A stretch of 64,000 nucleotides of DNA from Bilabrum cf. latius. Its lineage: Eukaryota; Bigyra: Bicosoecida; Bigyra; Bicosoecida. The position numbers and the translations under genes were made by a program. This document shows positions 22,301 through 33,122 of the stretch, one piece after another. Numbering within the stretch: position 1 is the first letter of the stretch; the number at the start of each line of letters is the position of its first letter. The notes beneath the pieces were generated by a model. It had not been told where the DNA came from, ran no database searches, and saw nothing but the letters and a program-made list of their open reading frames with translations. The DNA lies in NCBI GenBank assembly GCA_965178125.1, contig OZ237763.1, forward strand, positions 558,001-622,000, read 5' to 3'.

Positions 22301-24826
22301 CGAACCCTCGTCTTGCTGCGTGCCTCCCGCGCCCGCTTTGCCACCCTTCCTCCCGGTCAGCGAGGACAACACGCGACCAACAGCCTCCGTGCGCTTTCTG
22401 ACTCCGTTTGACGCTAATCCTGCACCGCACAGCCCACCGCAGCACGAACCCAAGGCACCGCGCTGCAGGCAGCCCACGTGCCCACCCGAGTACATCCCCC
22501 GCTTGACACGATGCACGGCGCCGCCCCACGCAAAATAGCCGCTAGACCGGGCTGGGCTCACTCGAATTCTACTGGAGGTCTCGTCACTTCGTTCGATGGT
22601 TCCCTGAGTAAACCCGTCGGCTCGAGACCCCCAGGCGGCGCACGACACTACTAGCGGTACACACGATTCACAAACTCCTCCAACAAGGCAGCTTTGTGAG
22701 GCTACCTGGCAACACGCCCATGTGCAACCATCAGGAGCAGAAGGCCCCTGCGAAATTGCGACGCCATTTCGAGTCAAAGCCTGCTTCTGCACTTCAGACA
22801 GGCCCGGGGCCCATCGCGGGGGCTTCGGCACGGCGGCCCTCACGTCCTTACCCGCTGAAGCTGCCTTGGCTGCTGCAGCCACCGCCGAGCCCAGCCCTCG
22901 CTACCACCGTTTGGCCCTATCCCTTACCACGGCAGATTCGATCACCGCAAGCTGCTGCGCAAGCAACCACACCTCGGCAGCTTGCAGCAACAGGGGCAAC
23001 ATCGGACTGCCCGCCAGAAGCAGCGGAACGGCCAGTCCGTTGAACGCTCCAGACCACGCAGAGCTCCACGCGAACACTTCGCTGACAGCCTGCGACCCTT
23101 GGTCCCCAAATAAACCAGCAAGCATCACTCGCACTGCCGCACCTACGAGCGCCAGCCCCAGCAGCGCGCACTGGCCCCGCCACAGCAGCGCCTCCGCTGC
23201 CTGGAGCTGTCGGAGTGGGCCGGAGAGAGGCCGGTACGGGGCATCCAGAGCTCGTTTCACGGTCTTCGCTGCCGGTGTCTCGAGCAGCTTGAATGGTTGC
23301 AGCTGCGAACACAGGCTGAGGACCAGTCGGCTTGACTGCGCAGGACCGGCGGGTGCCTGGGCCTGCGTGCGCTTGGCAGCGCGAGCAGTGGGTTTCGGTG
23401 AATCGGTGCCGCTTCGTCCACCAGCCCTGAATCCCGCGCTGTCGCTCGCGCGGCTTCCGGCGGCAGCATGTCCTGCGGCAATGGATCCCTTGACGCGGAA
23501 GTTGGTCGGGGCCTCGCTTCGCTTGTCGTCGATGCCGCTGGCGCCTCCAACATCGCGCCTGCGCCTGGTGCCCAAAGGGGACGAGGGCTGGCTCTGGCTC
23601 TGGCTCTGGCTCTTGGGGCGATCCATGCCTGGTCCCACCCGTGCTTGGATTCGAAGCAACGGCTTGTGACCCACATGTTCTCCTCTGTCCGCAGCAGAAT
23701 CGCTGGCTACACCGGGCGACCGTCTGCCTTGACCTACCGAGCTCTGCTGTTCTGTCAAGGGATCCGCCCCAGCCCCATCACCATCACCATCACCATCACC
23801 ATCACCATCAACATCATCCCCGTCCCTCGTTGGCACAGTCGCGGTTGCATCGACATCCTAGCGGCAGGAACCTGCCAGTCCTCCGGGTCCTTCTCTGCCA
23901 CATGGCTTGGCAGTGGCAGTGGCAGTGGCCGGGGAAGAATCCCCTTCGCTTCCCGCGCTTGTGGTTCTGGCCTTTGGCGTGATGTGGCGCCTGGGGAGAG
24001 AGGGGCCCGTTAGAATGCCGCGCCTGGCTTCGTGCGAGCTGCTCGATTCGTTCCTTTCTGCAACAACGCCACTGGCAGGGGCAGCGAGGAGGGACCTGGG
24101 CGGGCGGCCCGGATGCGCGCTGGCCTGCTGTAGCGACGACTCAGCCGTGGCAGCGTCGCTGCTAGGGGATCGTCCTGTCTGACTTGCATTGCGTTGTGCC
24201 ACTGGTTGTTCTTTGAGCGGCTGCGGAGGAGGCTCGGGCACTTTCTATCCGCCGGGCAGCGGGGCCGCGCCTGCCGCCGCCCTCAGGTCTGTCCAATTCA
24301 GGGGGATTACAGCTGCAGGTGCCACCTCCCCTGCTGCAAGCACGATTAAATCTCCTCGAGCCAGAGCTTCGGAGGGAAGCATAGTCCACTTTCCGTTTCG
24401 ATACACGGGGTAAATATGCACCCTATGCCTAGCGTGATGGTACGGTAGGGCGGGCAGATCCCTACCGCCGCACTCTCTCATTTCAGAATCCAATCTCGAG
24501 CAAGCTGCGCGAACTCTTGCCTCAGATTCTTTGCTCAAATGAACTTTTCGGGTTGCAAGCACCACGGCGCTTGCGATTAGCAGAAACAAGAGGAATCCAA
24601 CGATCGCAATCGAGCCTAGTTGTTCGTTCCAATCCGGGTACGATCCAAGCAAAAGACAGATGCACGCAAAAATACTACACAACCCATCTGGTGAGATTGC
24701 TCTCGACGCCAGGGATGCGGCAAATAGGCGGCACGAGATGCCATCCGAAAAAGATGCAGACATCCGGACAGCGTCCGCTATGTCTTCCAGTATTGCTTTC
24801 TGGGCACGTTCATGACTAAGAGACAT
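13301..24826 (-). CDS. TMEM94: giant TMEM94-like P-type ATPase relative
   Basis: One uninterrupted frame of 3,841 codons from ATG 24824-24826 to TGA 13301-13303. I counted 25 TAG codons in frame and no TAA or TGA. The N terminus has two hydrophobic helices (GLCSIFACICLLLGSYP, IAIVGFLLFLLIASAVVLA) followed by an actuator-like region, YRNGKWTMLPSEALARGD then LIVLAAGEVAPA, as in TMEM94, an ER P-type-ATPase-like protein implicated in Mg2+ handling. The C terminus (LLFDTRLGQFSPR) closely matches the end of TMEM94 proteins, preceded by hydrophobic segments near 13330-13900 and 14060-14110. Human TMEM94 is about 1,360 residues; the excess here is Ser/Ala/Gly/Arg-rich insertion, including Asp-Gly and Ser-Gln repeats encoded by microsatellites near 23590 and 23776. 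I did not locate a classical DKTGT motif. No intron detected. Confidence 0.85.
23776..23817. repeat. (CATCAC)n microsatellite within the TMEM94-like gene
   Basis: A run of catcac units that, read on the minus strand, encodes an Asp-Gly repeat in a predicted disordered insertion. A nearby ggctct run (about 23590-23615) encodes Ser-Gln repeats. Confidence 0.9.
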
Positions 24827-25643
24827 TGCTCGTGCGCGCCTCGATCTCTACAAAACCCACTCAAGCTTTGCAGAATCTTCAATATTTTCCAGACAAGGCT
24901 GTGCGGCCTATCTTCATCTTCGCACTGACAGTGGGGTTGGGCAAGATTACCCTGTGACCGCCATGATGGTAGGCGTCTCCGGGGTTGGAGCAGCTGGCAG
25001 GTATCAGATGCCCTGCGAGTCGTACGTTGGAGTGGCGCGGAGATTGGCCGCCAATGGCATCCCGAGTTGTTCGGTGCACCTGCGGATTCGGTTCGGTCAG
25101 TGCGATCAAGAATCCGCTATCGTAGGGTTTCCAACAATGGCCAGTCCTGGCCTTGCCAAGCAATGCAGAGTCCCCTGTCCTCCTCCTCGAGCGGGGCAAA
25201 GTTTGGGCATCTCGGTGTGAGCGATGTGTCAGCCTGAGTGCTCGCTGCTTCAAAGCACACCGTGACGCATCGAATTCTGCCCCAGGGAGATAAACAGTGG
25301 CGCAAAAAACCGCAAATGGAAACCCCATGGCGAAAGCTCCGGCTCGCTGGCAGGAGCGGGGTAGTACGGAATGCACGGAGGCGTCCACTCCTTCCACTCC
25401 TGTGCCGCTGCTGTGGGGTTCGCGCAAGCGCATCAGGGAAATGGGGGCGGGTGAGAGCGATGCCTCGTGCGCGCACTTGGCGGCAGGTGGCCGTCCGATG
25501 CGGCTCGATGCACGGAAGGTAGCAAGCGCCCACTTCTGCATGATGCCAAGGCGTCTTCCTGGAAAACTTGAAGAACGTTCTGGGCAGACTGGCGTGCGAC
25601 CCCAACGCGTCGATGCCACTCATACCAAATTATTTGCCGGTTC
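24827..25643. other. divergent intergenic region, no gene seen
   Basis: About 815 bases between the start codons of the TMEM94-like gene (-) and the four-helix membrane protein (+). Several open frames on both strands overlap, but none shows domain-like or hydrophobic structure. Probably regulatory and leader sequence for both genes. Confidence 0.4.
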
Positions 25644-26288
25644 ATGTCGGCCCCAAATGTCGTTGAAAGCTCATACCCAAGCACATACCCTGGTGCGCCG
25701 TCAGGAGCCAACGACGTCGTTCAGCCAAACACGCAGATGGCGATCCCCGTCGGACAACCAATTGGTATGCTGGCTGCCAATAACGCCGGTCGAGGGATAT
25801 TATTCCACCCAGCATTGCTTGGGTACAGATATTGGTCGCGCTTCAGCATTAGCCACGCTGTCGGAACGATCGTTGGGGCATTGATCGCATATTTTTGGTC
25901 AGCGTGGATCCTTGCGGTGGAAGGAGTCATTTGCCTTATATTCGCTGCATTTGGATGGAATCTCGTAAGGCTCGGCGTGACTCCAAACTACTTAATCATC
26001 TCTAGCGCGCTACTAGCGATGGTGCAGGCTGTTCTTGCGTTCGTGGCGCTCGATGAGATGTCGGCTGCTGTTGCGAATAATTCGCAAAACGAGGCGAGAT
26101 AGTCCGTGATGAGCTTTATCGGATTCTGCGCGTGTGGGGTTGTTACCATGGCCCTGAATATTTTCATGCAGACGAGCGGAGAGCTGGCACGATCTGTGCT
26201 GAGCCGAGCTCAGCAAGACGCCGACAGTGGGCAGTATCAACCCCTCACTGGAAACGCTGTCGGCGATGGTGCCGTAGGGGTGGTGTGA
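25644..26288 (+). CDS. four-transmembrane-helix protein, hypothetical
   Basis: 214 residues from ATG 25644 to TGA 26286. A Pro/Ser/Tyr-rich cytosolic-looking N terminus (YPSTYPGAPSG) precedes four hydrophobic segments: around AVGTIVGALIAYFWSAWILA, VEGVICLIFAAFGWNLV, YLIISSALLAMVQAVLAFVA and, after the TAG at 26100-26102 (NEAR-TAG-SVMSFIG), FCACGVVTMALNIFM. A short polar tail contains QYQPL. Stopping at TAG would delete the fourth helix, so readthrough restores a balanced topology. It resembles small tetraspan families in general shape, but I cannot assign one. Confidence 0.7.
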
Positions 26289-26353
26289 AGATCAATGCGT
26301 GATCTCCAATTGTAAGCATATGCTCGTTTGCGCTGCTTCATACCTTGGTCATC

Positions 26354-29300
26354 TCATGAAATTCCAAGCATGCCCAAGGGATCCGACACGAAGTTGCTCC
26401 CTCTTCTGGATCGGTCGTCTCGCTCGGCTTCCTACTGCTCTCCAGACGCAATTGCCTGCCTCCCAACCCGCCCAAAGCTACCCGCGCTCGTGCTACTCTC
26501 CCTGCGGTCTCGCGCATCGCGTCCCGTTTCCAAATAATCAGTTCTGCGTGTCCCTGCATCGCTATGCCTAGGCCCCTCCCCAGCGCGGCCTGCCCCCATC
26601 CTCCCTTCAGGAGCCGAAGCAGTGGACCCCACGGAGCCTCGGTGGTGCCTGTCGTCCCCTGCACCATCACCACCACCACGACCATGACCCGTACTGGGGC
26701 CCGGCCCGTGCTCTCGCCCTTGCCCAGCTCCCCCGACACCGTGCGGAGATGGCCGCCGCACCATCCCCAGCCCCAACCGGGGTCTCCTGGCGTGCGATGA
26801 CAGCCCCGTCCTCAGCAGCCCTATCTCCCTCCTCGAGAGACGCCGCCCGCCCGTCACGGAAGCGGAACCGCTGGCGCCGCGCATTCTGCTCCCCAGCGAC
26901 AACCCCGCTGTGCCGGGGCTCCGACCGGCCACTGACGCGGATCCAGACACTCGGCCGGAAGCGCGACCGATAGCACCTTCACTTTCACCTTCACCTTCGC
27001 CTTCGCCCCCGCTTGCCTCCCCGGCTGCATCCTGCATGCCAGAAGCCCGAGTGTTGGCGTGCCCCGAATCACCAAAATCAAGGTCTCGCTCACTGTCAGT
27101 GGCAGACAGCACGCTGCTCCCTCGGCCTCGAATCGAGTCCCCACGCACGCGACTCCTTCCCACACCAAGCCCGCGTTCCTGGCCAATAATGTCCCTTTCA
27201 ACGTCGCTGCCATCGACGGAGCACCGCCCGGCCCCGCGGTGGTTGCGACCGGTGGACCCACCTAGTCCCAGGCCCCTCACGCTGGGCATCAGCTGCGAAT
27301 AGGAAGGCCTGTGCCCAAGGCGCTTGCTATCCCCCGGGCGGCGGGGCATCCTCACGCCCCCACTCGGCGTGAGTGTGCCGCTGTCGCCGGGTCTCTACCG
27401 CTCCTACACAGCGTCAGTGCGGTCGCGTCGGGGGGGAGTGCCGCCGGTGCGGTGGCCATCACCTGCGGCTGCACCTCCATGCAATGCACCTGCTTCATCC
27501 AATTCGGCTTCCACATGCTCCCCCTGGCTGTCGGTGCCACGTTCGGGAGAATTCGGGGGGTAGCCCGGCACCGACAGCTCGTCAGTAGGCCTGCCTCCCT
27601 TCGGCGACGGCTCACCCCGCGCACCACCATGCGATGCACCTCCTGCCGTGGCCTCGACTCGCCTGGCCTCTGCGATCAGAAGCCTCTCCCTCTCCCTCCT
27701 CCTCATCTGCCGATTGGTCAGCCTGGGGCCGGTACCGAAAGCATCCGCGCCCCGTTGGTACGAATGCGACCCCCCTTCCGCCCCTTCATAGTACCCTGGC
27801 CCAAACCTGCTCGCCCCAAGCCCTGCCCACCGAGCGCTACCCCTTCCTGCCCCCGCACTGGCATACAGCCCCTCCCAGCCCCCGGAGAGACCCGCCCCCA
27901 GCCTCGCCTCCTCCTCGTCCTCCAGCACCTCTCTCGCCTCTCGAGCCGCGTGGAACAGGGCGGCGTCCTGCGCCGCCTGCTCAGCGGGCGTCTGTCCCTC
28001 GGTGCATCGCACTGCGGCGAGCACGAAAGCGCACGGCGCCAGCTCTGTGATAAAATAGAACACCGCTTCGGATAGGCCGTGCGAGAGGCTGGCGATGGAC
28101 GGCGTGCCATCCAAGTCCCTGACAACACGAGTCGCCATCGCCGCAGACCAGGCGCACCGGGATGCCACAAACACAGACAGGACTACCGCCACGAGAATGA
28201 CCCTCCTTCGCAGCTGGGTCACCACCTAGGGACTGGAAACCAGGCGGCCCTCGAGCGCCCGCCACCCGCCCGAAGCACCCGACCCAGCACCAAGCTCTGC
28301 GCCCCACGCCAACCCTCCCGCATCGCTTGCAGTGGCACCATACCCCTGCTCCGACGAGGCCCCGTATCCGTAAGCGGAGCCGGCGCTCCCGTACCCGTGC
28401 GTCCCCTAGCTGCTGCCCCCGAGCAGGGGCTGCCTACCTGCTGCCTCCCGCTCACTGAACCTGTGTGCAATACGCGCACGCACATCTGCAGCGTCTGCCC
28501 CCGCCCCTGCCCCTGCCCCTGCCCAGGGCAGCCAGCCGAAAGAGCCCCTCGGCTTACGATCCGTCCTGCCACCCCCGCTGCTGCTGTCGCCGCTGCTGCC
28601 CTGACTGGCCGTCTCGCCGCTTGTGCCAAAGCTGACCCTAGCCCCCTCCATGCCCCGACCACTCGATTCATGGCCACTGTACTTGGCGTCGTCCTCAACG
28701 TCGCGACCTGTTGCTCCGTAGTATCCCCCCACTGCAACTCCGTCCAGGCCCGCACGGCCAAGCACCCCCAGGCGGGCCCCGCGCCCCCCCTCGGACTTCT
28801 TGCCCTCAGGGGGGGTTCGTGGAGACGGGAGCAGCTGCACGCCGTCGCGGCCCCGTCCGCTGCCCCTCCCATCGGGCGGCGGTAAGCCTCGGCTAGCTCG
28901 CTCTCGCTCCCCAGGTGCATGCCACTGCAGCGCAGTGACCCCACGGCGGTGCCAGCCACTGCTGCTCACTGCGGGGTGCTGCTGCTCCCGCTCCCTGCCC
29001 TTGCCCTAGCCCTTGCCCTTGCCAGTCCCCGCGCGACCGGAGGAGAGCGCCATCGCTCGATTCATTGTGGCCACCGCGGCCCTGCTCGTGGCTTGTTCCC
29101 TGGCCACGCGCTCGATCCTTGCAAGCAGCAGATCGGCCCGCACCGCGCCCCCCACGACTGCAACGAGAAGCGCACCGTAGAGCGCCGCCAGGATGCTCTG
29201 CATGACTATCTGGTACACGGACCAGTAGCGACCTATGCCAGAGACCGCAACCCATGTGCCCATCAGAGCGGCTACGCTACCGATGGCCCGGCCCAGATCC

Positions 29301-29857
29301 ATGGGAGCGTCGTCGAGCTGGGCGAGCAGGGTGCGGAGCAAGACGTCAGCGATTGCAAAGTAGAACGACAGGAAAAATAGCTCTGGTACATTAATCACCG
29401 CCTAGAGCGGCGGGCTGCAGGGTTGAATCAGGAGAAGGTAAGACTGATCGTGTACTGTAGTATGCTCCATGCTCAAAGGATGACTGCACACCACGACCGA
29501 TACAGTATGAGTGGGGTCCCGACACGGCATTCACATCACACGGCAGCGATGGCGTGTAGCTGGCGTGTGTACTCACTAGTCTTTGCCTGGCTGGTCAAGC
29601 TTGTCGAAGGCAGACAAGGAAAAGGTGGCCGCTCTGCACGCGGATCCGCATGTCATGAGCAATGCGAGCCACACGCGTGCATTCATGGATGCTTTCGCGT
29701 AACCATGTAGCTCCTGGGACCAGCCGCAGTCGCGTACCGTGTGATAGGCAGCAAATCCAGCCACGACCAGGAATCCGCAAGCTACCGCAGTCTCGCCGGC
29801 AACCTCGAGGCTTGTAGGACCCGTTGGGACGCTGTCTGCCGCAATATCATCTATCAT
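26354..29857 (-). CDS. THH1/TOM1/TOM3-like multispanning membrane protein with long disordered insertions
   Basis: Two exons, 29857-29577 and 29414-26354 (1,113 residues), TGA 26354-26356. The 162-nt intron starts at a GTGAGT donor whose first G completes an apparent TAG (TA|GTGAGT); splicing yields KDYPPLQAVINVPELFF. Hydrophobic segments include CGFLVVAGFAAY, VWLALLMTCGSACRAATFS, VPELFFLSFYFAIADVLL, AALMGTWVAVSGIG, ILAALYGALLVAVVGG, VILVAVVLSVFVAS and AVFYFITELAPCAFVLAAV. The PELFFLSFY and EAVFYFITELAPCAFVL blocks resemble the THH1/TOM1/TOM3 domain (seven-helix plant/protist proteins). About seven TAG codons are in frame. The C-terminal roughly 500 residues are Gly/Ser/Arg-rich with a GEGEGEGESEG run. 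The start at 29857 is favoured because the upstream frame overlaps the divergent gene at 30027. Family assignment is tentative. Confidence 0.7.
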
Positions 29858-30026
29858 TGCTTCATTTGATGCAGAACTGACGATGGAAACGTTGTGATGA
29901 GCCAGAGACCCGTCCGAAATCAATCGCCAAGCGAACTCGACGCCGCGACGAACCCGGCCGAACCACACCGAAATTGTCCGTTTGCTGCCGCGGCAGCCGC
30001 GCAACACATTCGCACATTCAACTTGA
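29858..30026. promoter_or_regulatory. divergent promoter region (about 170 bp)
   Basis: Start codons of two genes on opposite strands are separated by only about 170 bases, so this interval probably holds both promoters. No named element recognised. Inferred from gene geometry only. Confidence 0.4.
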
Positions 30027-31160
30027 ATGAAAGGATCACCAAGGACTAGACTGGCCCCACGCTTCAAAGATCGTCCAATCTTTGGACGGACCGCTACGAA
30101 GTCAGGCAAGAAGCCGGCTGACACGGGCAGCAAGCTGCGAACACCCTCAAGCACAGAGCCGCCGCAGGAGTCGAAATGCGCCAAAGTTGGGCTGCCATCC
30201 TTGCCCAAGCGGTCTGAATCGGGTCACCAAGAGCATGATTTGCGCATTTGCAGGCAAACTGGCCCCAGGTAGCCACCAAGCTACACGTCTGCTGGCGTCA
30301 GTGCATCGCAAGCACGGGGCATAAGTACCGTCGGAAAGGCAAGGATCGGCAAGCTTCTGGCTGGGCTCGATGAAGTGACACAAAGTATGCGGGCTCTTGA
30401 GGAGCGGAAAGGCGGGACGGGGTCTCGGATTCCCGCATCCACGGAGCAGCCGATCGTCTCGCTGCCGACAACCGGGCTGCTTGTAGGGAGATTGCGTGCC
30501 AAGTGCCCAAGCCCAGCCCTATTTTATCGCGACAGGTGCGAGTACGCCTTTCACCACCCCTATCAGAGCAAGGTTGTGCGCATGGTTATGTACTACCGCC
30601 ACATGATCGGAGCTGTTGCGACCAGCTCGCGGCGAGCAAGTGCTCGTGCTCATCGGTCCAGCGCAACGAAGAGCAGCGGCCCAGCGGGCGGTGGCATCGG
30701 TGGAACCACCAGCAGAAGCAGCAAGGCAGTAGCATTCGGGTCGAGGAGCGCAAGCCCTCGGCTGCCAATGCCAGGCGGGACTGCCGGCGGAGCCAGCGCA
30801 CTGAGCGGCGGGACGGCTGGGTGCTCCTAGTCCACGCTCCAATTCGGGCTATCTGCCGGTCTGAGAGAATTCGGCAAGGACTTCAGGTCCAGGAGCGACC
30901 GCGTGGTTCTCGAGTTCCCTACAGCGGACGCTCTGCGACAACTGGGGGGCCTTGCTCATCCTCGGCGGCCCCCCCCGCGATCAGGGCCGTTACAGGGGAG
31001 GGCAGGAGGAGGAGCAGCAACACCAGCGGGTGGCCGGGGAGAGGCTTCGTCGGCACGAACAGTAGTTGCCTCAGGGCCTGCTTGTGAACAGCCTGGCGCA
31101 GGAGAGAATCTTGTGCTACTGGGCAGGCAGTGCGCCTCGCTGTCTCGATTTGCAAGATGA
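30027..31160 (+). CDS. conserved-looking hypothetical protein
   Basis: 377 residues from ATG 30027 to TGA 31158-31160, with TAG at 30270 (TGPR-TAG-PPSY) and 30828 (AGCS-TAG-STLQF). The N-terminal third is basic and disordered. The centre contains a compact-looking region, ALFYRDRCEYAFHHPYQSK then VVRMVMYYRHM, and the second TAG is followed by LQFGLSAGLREFGKDF and RVVLEFPTADALRQL. Alternating hydrophobicity suggests a beta-rich PH-like fold split by a Ser/Gly insertion, but I do not recognise the family. The last residues and the stop codon lie inside the first unit of a 57-bp tandem repeat. Divergent from the gene at 26354-29857. Confidence 0.55.
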
Positions 31161-31274
31161 GGGAATCTTGTGCTACTGGGCAGGCAGTGCGCCTCGCTGT
31201 CTCGATTTGCAAGATGAGGGAATCTTGTGCTACTGGGCAGGCAGTGCGCCTCGCTGTCTCGATTTGCAAGATGA
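31106..31274. repeat. 57-bp tandem repeat, three copies
   Basis: Units beginning gaatcttgtgctactgggca start at 31106, 31163 and 31220 (period exactly 57, nearly identical). In the frame of the upstream gene each unit carries a TGA (31158, 31215, 31272). In another plus frame the repeat is open and would encode a 19-residue repeat (ILCYWAGSAPRCLDLQDEG). Confidence 0.92.
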
Positions 31275-31830
31275 CAACTGATTGAGGTATTCGGGATGGG
31301 ATTCGTCAGTTGAAGCGCATAGGCACTTCTATCTACGGCATACCCGCACTGCACACGTAGGTACAGCATGCGGTTTCACCCGTAATGTGGCTCGCTGACT
31401 ATGGCTCGCTGACTATGGCTCGCTGACGATGCCATCACCCCGGTGCCCACGCCGAGCATCGTGCCCTGGATCCCGAGTAGTGCGTCGGGGTGCCGCAGGG
31501 TCCGCCTGGCCCGGTGCAGCAGTAGAATCATGACTCCATCGCATTACTCATGGCGGCTTGAATGACCGGTCCTGCAGCAGGATGCGCCCATCTCGCCCCC
31601 GGGAGGGTCGCTTGCCTGCAGGGGTACAGGGGAACCCATGCGGCTGCGTCACCAGTACAAGCCAGGCGTGGGTCCGTTACTTGTCCGATGTGTTGGCACA
31701 GCCGTCCTAAGGAAGTGCAGCTGCGACATGCAGAAGTGGTTGAGTATGATACTGAAAAACCGCGAGCTATTGTAAGATAAGTTTATTTTTAAATGGATTT
31801 GTAATGTACATTATTCATCCCTCTTCATAA
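31161..31830. other. intergenic with short repeats, no supported gene
   Basis: Contains two more 57-bp repeat units and, at 31389-31430, three tandem copies of ggctcgctgactat (14 bp). Towards the tRNA the sequence becomes strongly AT-rich (31770-31830). Short open frames here lack any recognisable structure. Confidence 0.5.
31389..31430. repeat. 14-bp tandem repeat, three copies
   Basis: ggctcgctgactat is repeated head to tail; the last copy is slightly altered (gacgat). Confidence 0.8.
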
Positions 31831-31903
31831 GTCCCTGTAGCTCAGTTGGTAGAGCGCCAGTCTGAAGAACTGGAAGTCTCGGGCTCGATTCCCGGCGGGG
31901 ACA
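31831..31903 (+). tRNA. tRNA-Phe (anticodon GAA)
   Basis: A complete 73-nt cloverleaf can be folded by hand. The acceptor GTCCCTG pairs with CGGGGAC (one T-G). The D arm is GCTC/GAGC with an AGTTGGTA loop. The anticodon stem CCAGT/ACTGG is perfect with loop CTGAAGA, giving anticodon GAA. The variable loop is AAGTC, and the T stem TCGGG/CCCGG has loop CTCGATT, where C replaces the usual T54. Discriminator base is A. The A box TAGCTCAGTTGG and B box GGCTCGATTCC are near consensus. A T-run (31911-31914) follows as a Pol III terminator. CCA is not encoded. It sits in a local AT-rich island; organellar ancestry cannot be excluded. Confidence 0.93.
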
Positions 31904-33122
31904 CCCCAACTTTTATCCTTTTTTATTAAAATGCAACCGCAAACGGCGGATGACAGCATATATTTTTATTTCATCCGAATTTTAAGGCCTTGACCAGTCA
32001 AATAAAACGAAGCCCTGTCTACTTCTGCATAAGTTTTTATCGGGTATGGCGGGGACTTCTAAAAGCGTGAAGATGCCTTCGTTGCCAGGTGCGGCTGCAG
32101 GAGACATGATTGCCGCAGCAGAGGACGTGAGCCAAATAACACTGAACCTTTGGTTTAGCCTCAAAAGACCCACTTTGGTCGATTGGTTACGGCTTTGCTC
32201 CTTTTGCAGTCAGTAGCAAGCGCTCTTGAACACGCCGTGGCTGCGTTGCACGCGTTGGCACAATCCAGCGACATGCCTGCTTCGGCCGCCGGTGCAGATG
32301 ATTATGTCCGGCTATTCGCTGAAAATGTTGAGGTGGGTTCGCATGATCTTCGCTGATCCCTCTGAAATCAGTGCAGAGGTACTGGCATGTGTAGCTGCTT
32401 GAATTGTTCGTTCGTTGAGCGCAGCAAGCCCGATCGCTGCTGCACATGGCAGCGGAATCGTCGGACGACCCTAGCTCTGCGGTAACTCCAGCACCCGTGA
32501 TTTATGTTGCTTCAGCCACGCCCAAAACGAGGCCGGGCTAGACGAGGTGATGCGGGGCGGATCCAAGCAGCGGCAGTGTTGGCCTATTGGCACTTGACCA
32601 AAGCGTCAATGCCGCTTGCTAGAGTGCCGGGGCTGAACTTTCTAGGGTGGGTTCTTGTGGATTACCTCTTGCTGCCGGCCTAGTGGTTTGAGAGATGTCA
32701 TGTACCATTGCAGCAGCAGGTTGAAGCAAGGGTGCAGGTCGTGTGGGGGTACTACATGACGCAACTATCGAAACACCTATTCGAAGTATCGCCGGCAGTC
32801 AAACGGTGGGCAGACCTGCCTACTGGCGATCCGCCCACTACGCATGCCGCCCGCTGCTCCACAACCCCTTCGGCATGGCTCTTGAGCCAGCAGCACAGCT
32901 GGCAGCTAGCTCACTGCCGCCGCACGGGATGGTCTCTACTAGCAGCAGGTAGCCAGCGGGGCAGTATGAACCTCATCAAGAAGCAAGGCTGTGGTGACGA
33001 GAGAGATAGAGAGCAAGCGCAAGGCCTCGGAAGTGCTTGGAACACCGCAGTGCTCTCCGACTGGCACTACCGTGCACTGCACCCAAGCCTGACATCTCCA
33101 CACTTCCCGCGCCCACATCACA
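31904..33122. other. intergenic, about 1.2 kb without a supported gene
   Basis: AT-rich next to the tRNA (31911-31985), then mixed composition. A minus-strand stretch at 31982-32173 encodes a plausible peptide (containing GNEGIFTLLEVPAIPDKN), but no start, partner exon or homology is evident. Nothing else recognised. Confidence 0.35.

Noticed and set aside
13301-24826. Reading the many TAG-bounded pieces as separate short genes or pseudogenes
   Set aside because: All pieces share one frame, every boundary is TAG, and conserved domains at both ends belong to one protein family. Decay would also have produced TAA and TGA.
29576-30208. Minus-strand 210-codon frame as a separate gene
   Set aside because: Its upstream two thirds are antisense to the coherent gene at 30027; the downstream part is exon 1 of the THH1/TOM1-like gene starting at 29857.
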